This document shows, one piece after another, positions 1 to 11,050 of a stretch of DNA of 40,358 nucleotides (its first letter is position 1; the number at the start of each line of letters is the position of its first letter). This DNA is from Ophiostoma sp. CBS 140.51 (lineage: Eukaryota > Ascomycota > Sordariomycetes > Ophiostomatales > Ophiostomataceae). The notes under the pieces are model-generated. The model had not been told where the DNA came from and searched no databases. It saw only the letters and a list, made by a program, of their open reading frames with translations. Made by a program: the position numbers and the translations under genes. The DNA lies in the NCBI GenBank assembly GCA_029298735.1, contig JANSLP010000293.1, forward strand, positions 1-40,358. Reading direction: 5' to 3'.

Positions 1-74
1 TCACTAAGGCCGAAAGCAGCCGCCTTACGCAAATCCGGACCGGCTATATCGGCCTCCGTATACACCATAGGTAG
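1..74 (+). mobile_element. Possible relic of a non-LTR retrotransposon RNase H end (partial)
   Basis: Reading from base 3 to the stop at 72-74 gives a 23-residue tail containing LTQIRTGYIGLR. It resembles the L(T/V)Q-(L/I)RTG-x-IGL motif often found in the RNase H part of fungal LINE-type ORF2 proteins. The match is from memory and short. The ORF enters from the left edge and stops soon after the motif, earlier than a complete element would, so it would be a truncated copy. A competing reading on the minus strand starts at an ATG at 68 (MVYTEADIAGPDLRK...) and runs off the edge. Upstream sequence is needed to decide. Confidence 0.25.
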
Positions 75-211
75 ACAGCAATTACAAAAGACAAAACGCT
101 GTGGGAAGTAAATAAAACAACAAATCGCTCTCTCGAGCCCATTAACACCACATGAAAGTAAAGTACAAAACGCCATGCCATAATCACAAATCTAAAAAAA
201 TACACATCCAC

Positions 212-3200
212 CTACAAAGCCTCAATAGCCTTCAGTAGCACCTCAACGGCGTGCTGGTCCATGGCCTTGTCATTCTCACTCGTGGCTTCGCCGTCCGGCC
301 GCAGAAGAGCCGCCACATCACTGAGGATACCCAGCGGGATATAGCAGCCCGTCTTGGCGCGGTCTAGGCTGTCCTTGAGGCGGCTCGTGTGTTCCCACTC
401 GCGGGCGGCGACCTCGGCGTCTGTAATCACCTTGGTGGGGATGCCACACATGGCGGCACAGTGCATACCAAAGGACCCCTCGGCGACACCGTCCTCGAGC
501 TTGTAGAGGAAAGTGACCTGGCGGTTGGCGTCATCGACATGGATCTGCATGCGCTTGGCACGGATTTCGGGGTGGTTCTCGAATTCGGTGGCCAGCGAGT
601 GGTAGTGCGTGGCAAAGAAGCCGACACAGCCAATGTGGCTGGCGACATGGTGCAGGACAGCCTGGGCGACGGCGACACCGTCGTAGGACGAGGTACCGCG
701 GCCGAGCTCATCGAGAATGACGAGCGAGCGGGGCGTGGCCTCGCTCAGGATCTTCTTGGTTTCGGACAGCTCAACAAAGAAGGTAGACTGCGCGGCAAAG
801 ATGTTGTCGTTGGCGCCGAGGCGCGACATGATGCGGTCGACGGGGGTGAGGCGCGCCGAGACAGCGGGGACGTAGCAGCCAATTTGGGCCATGATGACAG
901 CAATGCACGACATGCGGAGAATGGTGGATTTGCCGGCCGCGTTGGCGCCCGTCAACAGGTTGATTTTGGCAGCGTCACCGCCGAGACGCACATCGTTGGG
1001 GATAAAGTCGTCGACGGCGTTGGTCATGCACGGGTGACGCAGCTCCTCGAACTCGACCAAGCTCCGCTCCTCGTCCACAAACACAGGGCGGCAGCTCGGC
1101 TGGCCCATGGTAGACGAAGCCTTGGCCAAGCTGATAAGGCAGTCAAGCTGGGCAATGATACGTGTGGCCTCGAGCCAGGTGTCGGCATCGGCATCAAAGC
1201 GGGCGCAGAAGCGCAGGGCCACCTCGCGCACCATTTGCGAGCGCGTCTCCTCGGCCTCCTGCAGCTCGCGCACCAGCTCGTCAAGCTCGACAAAGTAGTA
1301 GCGCTTGACCGAGTTTGTGGCAGACATCTGGCGCCACGTCTTGGGCACCTTAATCGACTTGGGGACCTCGACCTGGTAGATTTCCTTGCCAACGTCGGCA
1401 AACTTGAGCTGGCGGCACTTGAGCATGCTCTTTTGCTCGTCGAGCAGCGAGTGCAAGTCCTTCTTGATGCGCTCAATGGTATCACAGCACGTGTCAAAGT
1501 CTTCGTCAATGCCGCGCTCGGGGATCAGAACCTTCTCCTCGCGGGCGCGCTTGCGGTCAAAGGCCGTCTTCCAGTACTCCAGCGGCTCATTGAGGTCGGG
1601 CATGGCAGCCACGAGCTGGTCTACGATGCTGTTGCCGCCGCTGAAGGCGCGCAGCAGACTGGTCGTGTACTCAATGTGCTCGTAGCCCTCCAGAACGCGC
1701 ACAAAGTCCTCTGGACGGCAGGCGCCGGCGTGGATGCGCGAGCCAAGACGCTCCAGATCGGGCATCTTGCTCATCTCGGCAGAGAACTGGTCACGCAGAG
1801 TGCGGTCGGCATTCAGCATATCGACAGCGTCGAGGCGCTCGTTGATCTTCTTGATATTGCAAAGCGGGTGGCACACCCACTTGCGGAACAGGCGCTTGCC
1901 AAACGGTGTGATGCACCGGTTGAGCAGGTTGAAGAGCGTGCCCTCGGGACCGCCGTTAACGGTGTTGGAAAAGATCTCCAGGTTGATGAGAGTCTGGCCG
2001 TCCAGGATCAGCGTGCCGTTGCGGTGGATGGGGTTGTACCACTCGAAATTAGCCTGCGACAGCAGATTGCGCTCGAGCTTGAGGCCGCGCAAGTAGTTGA
2101 CGAGAGCGCCAAAGGCAGACATGAGGAAAGGCTTCTCGCGCATCTCCTGCATCTTCTGCGGCCAGTCAGCAGGCGCCTTGGCGGAGCCCTCCTCGTCAAC
2201 GAAGTAGTCGCCGCTTTCCAGCTCAAGCCGCGTCATGTTGTCATCCCAGAATTCGGCACCGGGCTTGCGGTAGTTCCAGATGGTCATGGGTGTGGTGTTG
2301 TTCTTGAGAATGCGCAGAGCCTTGGTGGACAGATGCGACTTCTCAAGAAGCAGCTCCTGGGGGCCGGTCTGAGCAACGAACGTCTCAAACTTGGTCAAGT
2401 CGACGTCGTCCTCAAATTCGGACAAGAAGAACTGGCCAGTGGCAGCGTCGACAAAGGCGACACCGAACACGGGCTTTTCATCAACCACGCCCTGCTTGAT
2501 GGCAGCACAGTAGGTGGCCATGTCGTCCTGCAGCATGCTCCCATCGACAAGTGTACCGCGCGTCAGGACACAGGCCAGCTCGCGGCGGATAATCTTGTCC
2601 TGCTTAGTCTTGGGGGCGGATCCGCCGCGCTCACGCATCTCCTTACCCAAAGCCGACTCCATCTGGTCGACACGGGCGACCTTGTAGCCTTTGGACACGA
2701 ACTGGTTGACCCAGATGTCGAGCGAGCTCTCGGGCACACCGACCATGCGCATGTTGACGCGATCGGTCATCTTGAAGTCGAATAGCTGGTGGCCAATAGT
2801 GGCGTCGTTCTCGTACAGCTCGTAGAACTTGCCCTTCTTGAAGAAGAGGATGGTGTCGTAAAGCTTCTGCTTGATCTCCCAGTACTGCTTTTCAAAAGGC
2901 GAGAACTTGGTCCAAGCGTTGGGCGGGATGTAGATGGTGCCCTTGTCAAAGTCAGGGTGGCCAGGCTCGTGCTTGTCCATGTCGCGGATGTGGGCGAGCC
3001 ACGTGTAGCGGTCCTCGGGCTCCTTTGTGTGTGCCTTCTCCTTGCCAGCCCGGGCTACAGCGGTCTTTGCCCGCACCGTAGCCGTAAAAGACGATCCAGG
3101 CTCAGAGGCCTGGATGTTGTCGGGGTCAAAGCGCCACTTTGAGGCTGTGGAGGTCGAGGGCACGTCGTTGAACAGCTCCTCGTCAAAGTCGTCGTAGTTC

Positions 3201-4057
3201 TCGTCCTTGACGGGCGTCGGTGTCGGCGTTGGCCGTTTCCGGGGTGCCTCAGCCTTGGACGGCCGCTTGCGCTTCTTTGCCTTGGAGGGCGCATCCGAGT
3301 CGTCAGAGACCACAAAATCGGCCATTTCGTCTGTGTTGTTAGTCTGCTGTGCGTCTGTATTATAAAAGTGCGCCAAGGACTCACCATCTTCGTCTGCTGC
3401 AGCCTCTTCGCCGTTGCCGCCAGACGCATAGTCCTCGTCGTCGTCATCGTCGGCCACTGCCCGTGCGCGGTTGCGGTGGCGCCGCTGGTTGGCCTTCATG
3501 GCCACAAAGACGTCCTCGTCCTCGTCGGACGACTCTGCATAGCTGATTTGTTTCCGGGCCTGACACTGTTAGGGAGAGTTCCAAAGCAAAGAATATCAAC
3601 GGGCACAACATACCTTGCGTGTCGGACTGCTATTCGGGACTGCAAGCCGGTTGGCCGCCTTCTGTGCCGTCTCAGCAGGTGTAAATGGAGACGGAAGGGC
3701 GGGGAGGGCGTCGGTCTTTGGTACCTTGGTCGAGGCGTCCAATGGAGTGGCCGCGTTCTCCTGAGAGCTTGATGGCTCAACGGGGTCACTGCTGGGCAGC
3801 GGCGTGATCTGGGCGGCCCGCGAGGACACACGGGGGTTGGCCTTGGTCTCACGGAGACAGGGAGAGGACATGGTCGTGCTGTCGTTGTCGTCATCGGCCG
3901 TGGCCGTAGCCGTGGCACTGCGAGGCGGTTTCGAAGCCGAAGGACGGACAACCGAGGGGGTCTTTGCAAAGAAACCGAGGATACTCTGCTGCTTGCCAGT
4001 TGACGGCGCCGCCGACTTGCGGGCAGGCGGCCGTGCGGGAGTACGAGCGTCCGCCAT
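212..4057 (-). CDS. MSH6: DNA mismatch repair protein Msh6 (MutS homolog)
   Basis: Msh6 pairs with Msh2 as MutSalpha, which recognises base mismatches and small loops in the nucleus. Two exons: 4057-3614 and 3565-212, with a 48-bp intron (GTATGT donor), giving about 1265 residues. The N-terminus has a PCNA-interacting box QQSILGFF at residues 23-30, followed by a long charged disordered region. The mismatch-reading Phe-Tyr-Glu is at about 395-397 in KGKFYELYE. The connector, lever and clamp regions follow. Walker A GANAAGKST lies at about 1021-1029 and Walker B is LVILDELGRGTSS near 1100. The ATG at 4057 is chosen because it puts the PIP box near the N-terminus, as in other Msh6 proteins. The intron removes an in-frame break between the two large ORFs and keeps phase 0. 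A second in-frame acceptor lies 6 nt downstream. Length and motifs are complete. Confidence 0.97.
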
Positions 4058-4970
4058 TGTGAGAGAGGGAAGGGAATTCTGTAAGTGTGAGGTTGTACAC
4101 GATATCAGGAAAGAAAGTCTTGAGAAGGAGGGCAAGAAAGAAAGAAAAGAGAACGAGGAAGATAAGGAAAGCAAAAGAATGTCGAGAACAGGATCAATTG
4201 AACGTCGTTTGCATGGAGAATAGATAGAGAACAAGGTCACCAACGGCACAGCTGCTCAACAACAAGATGCCGCGCGTGCCAGCTGGTTGGGAAAAGTTAA
4301 AGGGGTGGAGGCAGCACGACGCGCTTTCGAGGAGATGCTTCAGCCCAGAGCGGAGCAAAAAGCGCGGGATGTCGCGTCGCTGCGCGTTGGGAAGGAGCCG
4401 GGGTTTGGGCGTGCGTCTCCACTAAAATAACGCGCTGGGCAAAAAGCTCTTAAACCAGGTTCGCGGGTGGTCACATGAAAGGTGGGTCGCCGCCTTTTGC
4501 TCTTTCCTTTTGTAATTAAGTAATTAAGGCTGTTGGCCGCTGGACGAGCTCTCCTGATAGGGACAGCACCCACTGTGGACCGTCCGCCAATCGGGTCCTG
4601 CCCCCGCTGTCTTACTGAGAGCTCCTGCCTTGTGGTCGCCTGTAACTTGTATTACTTTTTGGCACATGAACAGCTCCTGGTTGCTCGTGTGGACATTCAA
4701 CAGCTACATCATCCAGGCAACGACATCATCTGAGCACAACCGGCGAACCACAACAGCAATAACCATCCGCCTTGCGCACAATCGACACTTGTTATTGTAT
4801 GGCTTTGCGCTCGGGTACTATCGTGGAAATAACACAGCGGCCGGCGTGCCAGTTGTTATTGTCTCTGCCTTTGTTTGCTCTTTGTTGAAAATCGATCAGT
4901 CTTAACATCATCAGCTTCATTTTCGGCATCTTTTCAATTATTCCGACGGCATCCACGGCGCCCCGATATC
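4058..4970. promoter_or_regulatory. Divergent promoter region between MSH6 and the Atg28-like gene
   Basis: This 913-bp spacer separates two divergent start codons and holds no supported gene. The MSH6-proximal half contains a cluster of CGCG cores: CGCGCG at 4271-4276, ACGCGC at 4319-4324, further CGCG cores at about 4363, 4374 and 4383, and ACGCGC at 4430-4435. These resemble MluI-box cores (ACGCGT) bound by the G1/S factor MBF in yeasts, but no exact ACGCGT was seen. Regulation by MBF is an inference. Confidence 0.4.
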
Positions 4971-7247
4971 ATGGCTAACTCATCCTTTCTCTCTCGGCTC
5001 TCGCTATCCCGCGACGAGCCGCCGGTGCTGCCGCTCCATACAAAGTCACTACGTCATAAGCCGAGCGAGTACGATTTGGAAGAGCTGTCGCCGCGGCCGT
5101 CGCAATCCGTCCTCTTCTCTGCAACCGACAACGAGCCACCGGATTTCTTTCCCGAGTCGCCGCCCACAAAGTCTGGTCTATCATCGGTCGCCTTTGCCTA
5201 CCAGGATGTCTACAGAGACCAGCCGTCCTCAGTGCGCTCGTCCTCTCGCCGGCCGCGCGACTACAATTACGACGACGACCGTTCAACGAGCCAGACAAAA
5301 GAGCCCGTGCTTTTTAACGGCCCTCCTCCACCTATCGCTACATCTATGCTCTTGCGCCGCGACGTCCAAGACCGCAGCGGGTCCGTTCTCGAGCACGGCC
5401 GGCGGCGAGGCGACCACTATATGGGCGGATCCACAGTGACGGGGTTTTCGTCAATACGACTACCGACAAATACCGTCATCCTTGAACCAGCTGGCAACAG
5501 ACAACGCAGGCGCGATGGTACAAACTTTGACGGCGACTCTACGTGGACCATATTACAGCGTCGTGAGCGCGCTCTCCAAAATGACATCCAGAAATACCTC
5601 GATGTACAGTCTACGGGACTCTCAGCAGGACTGGGACGCGGACCACTGAATCCGAGCCCAAGTCCTGGGCCTTCGAGCGATGGCGACCGTGGTGGCGGCA
5701 GCAGAGGCAGTAGAAGCAACACGCCGACTGCTGAGTCTCTCGCCGGCCGCTCGCTTCGTCTACCGACCGACCGGGCCACGCCAACCGGAGCAGTCATACC
5801 AGTGCGCCAGCCAAAGCCGCGTAAGATGGGGCTGCGGACCGCGCGTCTGGGGATTGCACGCAGCATCTCGCTGCTGGCTGATCTCAAGGCAGAAGAGGAC
5901 GAAACGCTGTCGTCGGCGCTGCAGGCACGGAAACGGGCGTTGGCTCACCTTCGCCGTCTGGCTGGTCGGCGCAACGACATTGTCCGCGAGCTAGAAACTC
6001 TCGAGACTGACGATACCGAACCACTAGCACGCGAGCTCAAGACAATGCAAAGCGCACACGACATCACTGCCAAGCAAATCACCGAGCTCGAGGACCAGCT
6101 GGCCATGCTGCGGCAGCGCAAGCGCACCCTCGAGAGTCGCATCGAAGACGCCATGAGCCAGCGCGAGTCAGGACTAAGTGGTTATCGAGGTGCCCTTAAG
6201 GACGTCGAGTCGCAACTCACAGCGGTTCTACGAAGACCCCCAATTCAGCCGCTTGATGTGGATGCTTTGGGTCTACAAGGCGGCGGCGGCGATCACCCGA
6301 AAGAGGGTGGTATTCGGTTGGAAGAGCGGGAAAACGACGAAGATGCTGACGCATCGGCCGGTATGGAGTTTCTGCGACTGCTCCCCGAAAGACGCACTGC
6401 TGAGATGGCTCGTTTCTGGTGGGAGAATGAGATTAGACTCCTGGGGAGACGTAAGGCCGAAGTCGACACAGAGCGCGCTGCTTTGGAAGAGGGAGGCGCC
6501 GTTTGGCAGGAGGCCGTTCAACTCGTGTCCGATTTTGAGGCCAACCTAAGGAAGGAGATGGCCGGTGGAAGTGACGACGGCACCGACACCAGAAAGGGCA
6601 AAACCAGAACACCAACCCCCGAAGAGCGCATGCGTACACAGTTGCAGACAATGGCAACGGTGATCAAGGGTCTTCGTGGTCATGTGCAGACCGCTGAGAA
6701 CAAGGGCTGGAACCTGCTCATTTGCGCGATTGGTGCCGAGCTCGAGGCTTTCCAGGAAGCGCGCAACATGCTACGGCAGTCACTTCGCGAGGCCGGCATC
6801 AAGATTGAGGACGATGATGAGGGCCAGAGCGATGTCGGTAACACAATGGACGGCACAACCGACAGTCGCAATAGTAATGGCGACGACTTTCTCATCGATA
6901 CCCGCGGCCTCGACACTACCAAATCGGAAACACCCACTGGGTTTGGTCTGGACGACCACGAAGACAGCTCGGCTACTCCCCGATTGGCCCGGTCGACAAG
7001 TGATGCATCTGCCGTGGCTGCGGCTGCGGCGGCTGCCAAGAAGAGCCGCGACCGCGACGACCAGATGGCCTCAGAGAGCGACGACAATGATGTTCCACCC
7101 GGATTGCTTGTTACTGGCGAGGACAACCTTGACCGTGTCAGCACGAATGGAAGCCAGAACCAGCACAACGATAAGGACGATAGCAGCGAAAACGAGATTC
7201 CTCCTGAGTTTCTCTCGGAACACCAGGCCGATGATGACGAGCCGTAG
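4971..7247 (+). CDS. Coiled-coil protein, probable autophagy-related protein Atg28
   Basis: Single-exon gene of 758 residues, using the first in-frame ATG at 4971. The N-terminus starts with a short motif (SSFLSRLSLSRDEPP) and a long Ser/Pro/Arg-rich disordered stretch. Residues about 175-200 contain LQRRERALQNDIQKYLD. Residues about 286-445 form a long heptad-rich helix (LADLKAEEDETLSSAL, then repeated E/Q/R/L heptads). A further helical block at about 465-535 contains RTAEMARFWWENE and RRKAEVDTERAALEEGG. The C-terminus is acidic with a short alanine run. This order of motifs matches what I remember of proteins annotated Atg28 in Pezizomycotina, a scaffold linked to Atg17 and pexophagy in Pichia. 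No catalytic domain, transmembrane segment or signal peptide is visible. The coding call is firm; the family name is from memory and less sure. Confidence 0.8.
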   Translation: MANSSFLSRLSLSRDEPPVLPLHTKSLRHKPSEYDLEELSPRPSQSVLFSATDNEPPDFFPESPPTKSGLSSVAFAYQDVYRDQPSSVRSSSRRPRDYNYDDDRSTSQTKEPVLFNGPPPPIATSMLLRRDVQDRSGSVLEHGRRRGDHYMGGSTVTGFSSIRLPTNTVILEPAGNRQRRRDGTNFDGDSTWTILQRRERALQNDIQKYLDVQSTGLSAGLGRGPLNPSPSPGPSSDGDRGGGSRGSRSNTPTAESLAGRSLRLPTDRATPTGAVIPVRQPKPRKMGLRTARLGIARSISLLADLKAEEDETLSSALQARKRALAHLRRLAGRRNDIVRELETLETDDTEPLARELKTMQSAHDITAKQITELEDQLAMLRQRKRTLESRIEDAMSQRESGLSGYRGALKDVESQLTAVLRRPPIQPLDVDALGLQGGGGDHPKEGGIRLEERENDEDADASAGMEFLRLLPERRTAEMARFWWENEIRLLGRRKAEVDTERAALEEGGAVWQEAVQLVSDFEANLRKEMAGGSDDGTDTRKGKTRTPTPEERMRTQLQTMATVIKGLRGHVQTAENKGWNLLICAIGAELEAFQEARNMLRQSLREAGIKIEDDDEGQSDVGNTMDGTTDSRNSNGDDFLIDTRGLDTTKSETPTGFGLDDHEDSSATPRLARSTSDASAVAAAAAAAKKSRDRDDQMASESDDNDVPPGLLVTGEDNLDRVSTNGSQNQHNDKDDSSENEIPPEFLSEHQADDDEP

Positions 7248-8352
7248 TGGTTGCAAGCATCCCTTGAGCACAGCTCCAATAAGAATAGGAGGAGGACCAG
7301 TTTATTGGATTGAAGCTTTTATAAAGGCAGCATTTTGGCATGGAGTTTAAGGTTGACGGTGTTTAGTTTTTTGTTTTATTGGATTGACAGCAGCATTTTT
7401 ATATATACAGCTTTAATGAGAACCCTTAAAACCCATTATGATTCTGCTCGCTTTAGTTATCCGCGAACCACTGTAGTGGATTTTGTACCTAGCGCCGCCC
7501 CAGACCGACTTAGACGGGAAAGAAGCGATGACGAAAATAGGGACGAAAAAAAAGGGTCCTGTGCCGGCTGCTGCTCGGTAAAGTGCACCCCGGCTTTTTT
7601 CAAAGTCGTGCCCACATGCTACATGCCCAGCTGCCATCTGCCCGAAGAAAGTAGACATAGGTGACAATTTTTGCCCTTTTTTGCACTCTTCTGTGCCGTT
7701 TCTTTCCTCTTCCTTATTTTCTACACCGTACAGCCTGCAGCCGCAAAAGCGTCTCAAAGGGCGCCGAAGCTGAGCCGGGCCCTGTATACACCACACACAC
7801 TTTTTTCTTTTTCTGGTTGCCGTTGCTGGCACGCAATATATTTCCCCTCCTCCAGGTTCGGACCACGCACGCGTTGCCTCAGGTCATATCGCAACTACAC
7901 ATTGCACCATGTTTTATATTCACGAGTTTGTCTCATACCCTCTTTTACACCCTTATATTTTTGCACAGTTCCTATACACAGAAAAGAAGAAAGGTAGGAG
8001 TACCAAACCGAAGGCGGCACGCGGACAAACACAGCCAGGTGGCATCCAGGTCAAAAACACGGTAAGAGCAAAGTTATGCAGCCACAACAAACGCCGGCCC
8101 GGAAGACCACACGAGTTCTCAAAAGAAGAGAGAAGAGAGAAGAGAGAAGAGAAAGAAACAAGATGCAGCAGCAAAAAGAAACAGAATGCAGATATAACCC
8201 AGGAGAAAAAAAGTACAAAAAGCAGAAGCATCAGAAAGCGTTCCAGCATTCCATCGTCATGGTCGTTTGGTTCAGTTCGTTCTCATGTTTTTCGTTGGAA
8301 GGTCGAGCAAAGTCGTCACCGCCCATCATAACCATCATATCTCTCCCCCCAT
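7248..8352. other. Convergent intergenic region with purine-rich repeat
   Basis: About 1.1 kb between the 3' end of the Atg28-like gene and the 3' end of the DUF1748 gene. No ORF here has coding character. A simple purine tract of AGAGAAG units lies at about 8120-8160. The region should hold the 3' UTRs of both flanking genes. Confidence 0.6.
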
Positions 8353-9017
8353 CTACCGCGTCCGCTCGAACCAGCTGCTGGAACCGGCCAGCGCCACGGA
8401 CTGATCCATCACCCATTCACCAACACCCAGGTACTTGTCGATCCACTTGTTCATCTCCTTGTTGTCGCCGGCAACTTTGTCTGTCTTAACACTGGGCCTG
8501 GCGAAATCCCCCGAAAGAAAAGGGACACATGTTAGCCAACAGAATCTCTTCGGCTTGTCTTCTCGCAAAAGTGGGAAAGGGCAGTTGTCGTTGCATCGCT
8601 TACGTCAAGCCAGTCGAGCGCTTCATGCCAGCCAGGAAGGCGGAAACTATGAACTGGTAAGCAAGTGTCCTTCCATCCTTCAGTCCGAATATCCGGAGCA
8701 AACTTACTGAGAACCGCATCGAATGCGTAGTGGGTGAGACGGCCAAACTTTGACCAAAGTCCAAACGTCAGCAAGTCGAGGAGCTAGATGGAAAGAGAAG
8801 AGTGTGAGAGAGAAGAGGAACCCGAGAGGACCGCGAAAAGGTTCCAGGCAAGCTTTCTTGACGTCTCTTTCGTAAGGGAAAAAAAAGGGAGCAGTAGAGC
8901 AGAAGGGCGAGAGCGCCGAGGCTCGACAAGCCCGCCTTCTGCTTATTTCTGCAAAATCGACGACAAAAGAAAAGCCGAAATTCGAAAAGCAACAAAACGG
9001 CGACAGGAACTCACCAT
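8353..9017 (-). CDS. Small DUF1748 family protein (yeast YKL065W-A/Mco8-like)
   Basis: Reconstructed from four exons: 9017-9015, 8783-8708, 8646-8604 and 8497-8353, giving 88 residues. Introns are 231, 61 and 106 bp, all GT-AG. Phases join cleanly into a protein with the family hallmarks KFGRLTHYAFDAVL, SAFLAGMKRSTGLTP and WIDKYLGVGEWVMDQS, ending GSSSWFERTR. DUF1748 proteins are short, widely conserved in fungi and of unknown function; the yeast member is mitochondrial. One hydrophobic helix is likely in the ISAFLAG region. The first coding exon is just the ATG (AAAG-ATG|GTGAGT), because the conserved part has no other in-frame ATG and an in-frame TAG immediately precedes exon 2 as its acceptor. 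Exons 2-4 are firm; the start exon is the least certain part. Confidence 0.88.
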
Positions 9018-11050
9018 CTTTGCAAACGGGCAAGCGGAAAAGTTCGACAATCGAAAGTTCGAAATCGGTCGGTGCACTCGAAAAAAGAGGTGTTGGGGTC
9101 TACTGCTCGTGCGATCGCAAGGATTTGTGTGTCGGTTTGTCTGATGATTGTTGCCTTGTGGGAGATTTCGGAGATTTCGCAATCTGTCGAAGTCGAACGT
9201 TGCTTCCTTTTTTTGGTGGTTGCTGTGTTCCTTCTCGATTTCTCGTTTTTCTGCCTTTTCTATTTGTCGGTCAAGAAAATGGGAGTCGTGCGTCGTGCGT
9301 CTCGCTTGGACCGGGGAAAGAGAGGAGAATGGAGAATGCAGGAAAGAGAGAACGGAACGGGCAAAGGAGGGGAAGGCAGCCACTATATCGGCACGAGATA
9401 ATGCCCACAGCGGCCGAAACCAGCACCCAGCACCTCCTGACCACCCTGAAAGAAGAGGGCTGGGGAAGGAAGCAACAGAAAGTGGCGGGTGACAACGAGG
9501 TGTGGCGCTATCTCACGTGATGATACCGCCGATAACAGGTGAGTCTCTCCAGTCTCTTCAGGTGAGCGAACGATTGTTCTGACATGCCCCACCAACAACA
9601 ATCAGTCTCTTATCCCCTTATCTACCCCTGCCCTCCAGGACTTTTTCCGTTGTCTGATCAAACAATGCCCCTCCAACAGACAAGACCAGTGGCCAATAAC
9701 CATTATTTTTTTCAGGTGCACTGTCACTATTGGGCGCCAGGGCGTGTTTCTCCACGTTGATTTTCCCCAAGCTGGAGCCTCTACTACCAAACAGAGAGAT
9801 CACCAACAGCTGCTTCACTGGAGAAAGGTAAAACCAAAGCATCTCCAGCATCACTTTGTCTGCTTATGAGCAAATCGTGAAGAGGATTGGCAAGCGCTTG
9901 CTCCTTCCAGCTTATCGCGATTTACACGCTGCTGCAGGCACTAATCAGTGAGGCGCTGGAAGTCCACGCTTTGCCCCATTGGGCGCTATCGGCCACTGAG
10001 GGGTTATTATTTTCGCCGCGTTTTCCAGCGAGCTCCTACCATTTGCCCAATGGTTTGCTGCGTGTTGGCAGGCGCGGGCGGCTCACGCCGCTTGGGGCCA
10101 CTGTTTATCAAGCCTAAGCTGGGATTGAGAGGCAAAATGCCCCGAGGAAAAAAAGTGGCCGCGAGACGAGACAAAGCAGACGCGGCTGATCGGACCTGCC
10201 TCCCCAGAAATTCATGAGCCCAGCAACAGCCAGTTGACAGGGCAAGAACGAACGAGTGTCGTGAGTTAAGGCAGCTGAGTGGCTGCTACGGTGAACGGGA
10301 AAAGGAAGGAACGAGCGGAGAGGCAAGACAATTTGCAATATAGTTGGGCTGTCCAAGAAGGTGCAAAGGACATACTAAGACCGTGGCCGTGGAAGCCGTG
10401 GAGGCCGTGAAGACGAAACTCGGTGCAGGCCAAGCGAATCACCGAATGGGGAAATAGCAAGAACGAGGGATTGAGCGACGGGGAAAGTGCGACAGAGGGA
10501 ATTGCAGCGCGACTTGAGGCACTTTCCCTAAAAGTTTCTTTATCCCTCTCTATCGGCCAGGCAATTGCCTTCTTGCCTTTCTTGTTTATTTTCCCTCGTG
10601 TTTCGCATCTCCTGTCTCTTCTCTTTTTTTTTCCCTCTCCTCCCTTTATTTCTTCTTCTCTTCTTTTCTCTTTTTTTTTTTCATCATCCCATTCCAAACA
10701 AACAGCAAACCTGTACGTCTCCAATTCCCCTGCACCCCAACGCCCTTTGTTCCTTGACGCAGCTCCCGCAACTAGCTACTTGCAGCGGTGTGGATCTTGG
10801 CGATTAGCTGACCCCTCCGTCATCGTCCCAATCAAAAAGAAAAAAAAGGAAAAAAGCTCAGCAAAAAAATTCGCAAAACTGTCCTATCCAACGCAATCGG
10901 ACCGTCAACGACTGAAAAAGCTCTGCCCCTTTCCAACAAGCAGACAATCAACGAGCAGCTTCTTACAACCCCTCGTACCTTTTTCGCTACATTTTCTCTC
11001 CTTCTTTCAACCCAACACCAAGCTTTTTTACTATCTCCAAATCGTTCACA
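9018..11050. promoter_or_regulatory. Divergent intergenic region and pyruvate kinase promoter
   Basis: About 2 kb between divergent starts with no supported gene; the open frames here lack family features. It contains a palindromic TCACGTGA at 9513-9520. ATTGGGCGC occurs at 9729-9737 and 9978-9986, and the inverted GCCCAAT at 10045-10051, giving three CCAAT-type boxes about 1.0-1.3 kb upstream of the pyruvate kinase ATG. A strong C/T tract at about 10565-10690 and a pyrimidine-rich leader up to 11050 are typical of highly expressed fungal genes. No certain TATA box was found. Confidence 0.5.

Noticed and set aside
389..2785. 798-codon open frame opposite MSH6
   Set aside because: It lies entirely antisense to a well-supported exon, has no recognisable domain, and is explained by the GC-rich third codon positions of MSH6.
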